Of a stretch of 10,296 nt of DNA, positions 7,739 through 10,296 are shown one piece after another. The notes beneath the pieces are model-generated. The model searched no databases, was not told where the DNA came from, and saw nothing but the letters and a program-made list of their open reading frames with translations. The number at the start of each line of letters is the position of its first letter. The first letter of the stretch is position 1. Origin of the DNA: Trachipleistophora hominis (lineage: Eukaryota; Microsporidia; Pleistophoridae); NCBI GenBank assembly GCA_000316135.1, contig JH993806.1:1-10296 (forward strand). The letters run 5' to 3'. A program made the position numbers and the translations under genes.

Positions 7739-7864
7739 TTAGGGTCACTGTTTGAACCAAAGACCGGTGGCCATGGTTGGTCCCAGCGGACCAGAAGAGT
7801 GTGTTTAGTTAGATGATATGTTATAAAGTGATAATTAAACTAACTTTTTTTTTTAAAAAAAAAA
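7731..7864 (+). mobile_element. 3' region and end of the second retrotransposon copy
   Basis: After the last open codon, about 110 nt of non-coding sequence with GC above the flank lead to a run of ten T followed by ten A (7845-7864). Composition then drops to that of the AT-rich flank. An A-run is the usual 3' end of a non-LTR element on its coding strand, so the element boundary most likely lies at the A10. No target-site duplication can be placed because the 5' boundary is uncertain. Confidence 0.55.
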
Positions 7865-10296
7865 CATTATTATACTCTTCCGTTCCTATCTATCTCTGTT
7901 TATTCTATAAATATAACAAATAGTAAATTGTCTGTGATATATAATTTGTGTTCTATCAATTTTTCATACCACGTTGAATGTGTATTTTTCGTATTTGCTA
8001 ATATTATTTGAAGCGAATAAGAAAATAATTTGCTGTTATTTATGAGCATATAATATGTATTTGTTGATCAAATTGATACACAATTGATTTTGTGCTTTGT
8101 AATGAAGCTTTATAATGAACGAATAAATACTAATATCTGTGCAAATAACCTACCTACCAATTACAAAATAATTAGTAAATTTGTTTCGATTCTAAGACAC
8201 TTTATACAACCTAGCTATCGACAGTTTTTAAGCGAAGGAATTTGCTGTTATAATAACTGCTCATAAATTACTATCAACGGTGCATATTTATTTTTCTGAT
8301 AGTTTTTAGATAACTTAAAATCATTCCTTTGAATTACTTTTATTATTTTTAAAAATTTGTTGCTTTTTCTTATTAGCTCTAATGACAACCAAATAAAAAA
8401 CAGAGCTCTTTAATCATCATTCTAAATTTGTCTTTTAATAATGACTCAACTTGTTCCACAACCAATTATAAAATAACATTTTTTGACTTTGGAATTAGTT
8501 GGTATTACTGTCCCTTTTGTATCCTTCATTGTGAAATAGATTCCTTATTGGTGCTATTGTCATCTCCACATACCCGATGTAACACATGATTCTTCCCATA
8601 CAACGTTATTATAAACTAAATAAAAAATGGTTTACTTTTATGATAGCCAAAAATTATATGTTATTGAATAAAAGGATTAATCATTACAAGCAGAAAATTT
8701 ACAAACGACATGGAGGATAAGCTTTAATGAGAGTCAAACAGTCGAAAAGAGCCAAATTTAAAAATATTTATGTTTTTATAAGTTATTCGAACAACATTAT
8801 AAGATGATCTTGCGATTTAAATGAATTATACGGCGTCAGCAATATGGAGAAGAATTCTGATTAACCGTTGATTTAGAAACTATACCATTTGCAACTAAAT
8901 AAAGGAATTCCAAAGATAGAAAAAACAAGAACAAACATACTATATAGATACAAAATTACCATGCGATCTCCTAAAAATATAATTACCATTCTCGCAAGTT
9001 GCTTTATTTACATCCTTTGCATTTTACATCAGGTAAAATATTTTATACTTTTGCAATAATTTGACATATCATCCATCATAGACATCACAATCAAAGATTC
9101 TATTGGAAAAATATAATGCGTAGTAAATTTATAGCAAAAAGAAAAATTACAGGGAAAAAAATAATTCTAAGCTGCAAAAAGTAAATAGACAAAGTGTTGT
9201 TCAATAGCAGTACTGCAAGATGTATCATATTGTCAGTGCATCAACGATGAACAGACTTTAGTTGGCTACAAATACTTAATGACACAGCTATTTTAGCCAA
9301 TTAAAATGAAAAGACAAGAACGAAATGCCACTACAAATCGTTGATCGTAATGTCTTAGAAAACATCCAAACCGGAGATAATTAGGCATCCATCATTAGTG
9401 GTATCAAAAAAGTAGCCGTCTTAAGGATAAAAACCCAGTGTTCATGATAACTGCTCAATACTAAACAGGAAAATTTTTATAGTATTGAAACGTACTTAAG
9501 AGCGATAGAACCGTTGGTTGAAAATATTTCATTGTAATTAAAACTGTTAAGACTGAAACCAAGAAAATGTCGAAACCGTACTCACTTTTGAGGTTCAAAA
9601 CTCACATTAAGGTTTTCCTTTAATTAAAAAACGCTGAGAAAATAAAAGATATAAAACGGCCTCATTAAATTTGAAGGAATGATTAAAACAAATGCAACAT
9701 CAAAAGCAGAGACGAAGTCCTTAAACATAAAACGTTCTTCAACTATCGTAGGAATAGTTTACACAACTCTGGTGGGCGCAAACAAAAGGTACGGGAAAAT
9801 CACAAAACACACGATGTTAGTAGTGCGATAAGGGAATCACAGAACCTCAGCTTAAATTGACGAGACAAGAAAAAATGAATGCATTAGAACTTATTTACAA
9901 GATGAGTACGAGCTATATTTATATATGTTAGATGGCTCATTTAAAGACCTGCGGTTGAAGATAAAGTCTATAATTGCTGAGTTATCATTAATGACCTACG
10001 GGTAAGAACAAGAGATTTAGAAGATAATTGAAGTAGATTTTAAAAAACTAGGCATTCAAAAATATTGTATTTTTCGCACCAAATGTATTCATTGCCAATT
10101 TAATAACGATAAACCGCTGTTTTTTGACAATAAATATAAAATTACCATTTCATCAACGATTAGAGACATGTTTAACGAAAATTTATCATATAAATATCAA
10201 GAATTTATTGGTTGAAGACAATAACTATAACATAATCACATTTATTATGATTGGTAACAACGTTTATCTTCTATTTCTTCAAAATTTCTCAACTAT
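7865..10296. other. AT-rich region without a supported gene
   Basis: No frame of convincing length lies in this 2.4 kb. A 60-codon open frame ending at 8266 begins with TTG rather than ATG and reads like random AT-rich translation. On the minus strand, 8989-8873 encodes 38 very hydrophobic residues, mentioned under findings. The short motif ATTACCAT recurs at 8983, 10141 and, less exactly, 4235. No tRNA, rRNA or transposon terminus was seen. Confidence 0.6.

Noticed and set aside
7607..7816. 69-codon plus-strand frame
   Set aside because: It overlaps the reverse-transcriptase fragment in another frame, and its translation shows no reverse-transcriptase motifs before the break at about 7700.
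8084..8266. 60-codon plus-strand frame
   Set aside because: It starts with TTG, has no TATA box at the expected distance and no recognisable product. A run of this length is expected by chance at this AT content.

Overview
The window looks like a stretch of a small, AT-rich eukaryotic genome, most probably a microsporidian. That assignment is an inference. It rests on intron-free genes, secreted proteins of no recognisable family, TATA boxes 27-28 nt from the start codon (almost no room for a 5' leader), fragments of a non-LTR retrotransposon of the kind common in microsporidia, and long AT-rich stretches without genes. There are no bacterial operons, Shine-Dalgarno sites, tRNAs, rRNAs or CRISPR arrays.

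Layout. Positions 1-2441 are AT-rich and hold no gene I can defend, only a 57-codon candidate at 132-305 and an imperfect hairpin at 705-754. Positions 2442-3112 (minus strand) hold a broken gene. Its signal peptide and TATA box are intact at the 5' end, but an in-frame stop after 20 codons and a later one-base frameshift separate them from a 167-codon open body. Positions 3150-5520 are AT-rich, with one short stretch resembling a decayed reverse-transcriptase motif. Positions 5521-5676 hold three diverged 52-bp tandem repeats, ending about 75 bp before a TATA box. The only clearly intact gene follows at 5778-7094: a 438-residue, cysteine-bearing secreted protein of unknown function. Directly after it, 7146-7864 is a small graveyard of one non-LTR retrotransposon family: a probable lone 3' tail, a short reverse-transcriptase fragment, a second overlapping fragment, and its 3' end closing on a T10A10 run. 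Positions 7865-10296 are AT-rich and apparently empty.

The intact gene and the retrotransposon debris form a continuous island (about 5770-7740) whose GC content is, by eye, in the mid-40s per cent, against less than 30% around it. The broken minus-strand gene keeps the low GC of the flanks. Both genes encode proteins with a signal peptide and share nearly the same TATA-to-ATG distance, so they probably belong to the same kind of exported repertoire. They show no sequence similarity that I can see.
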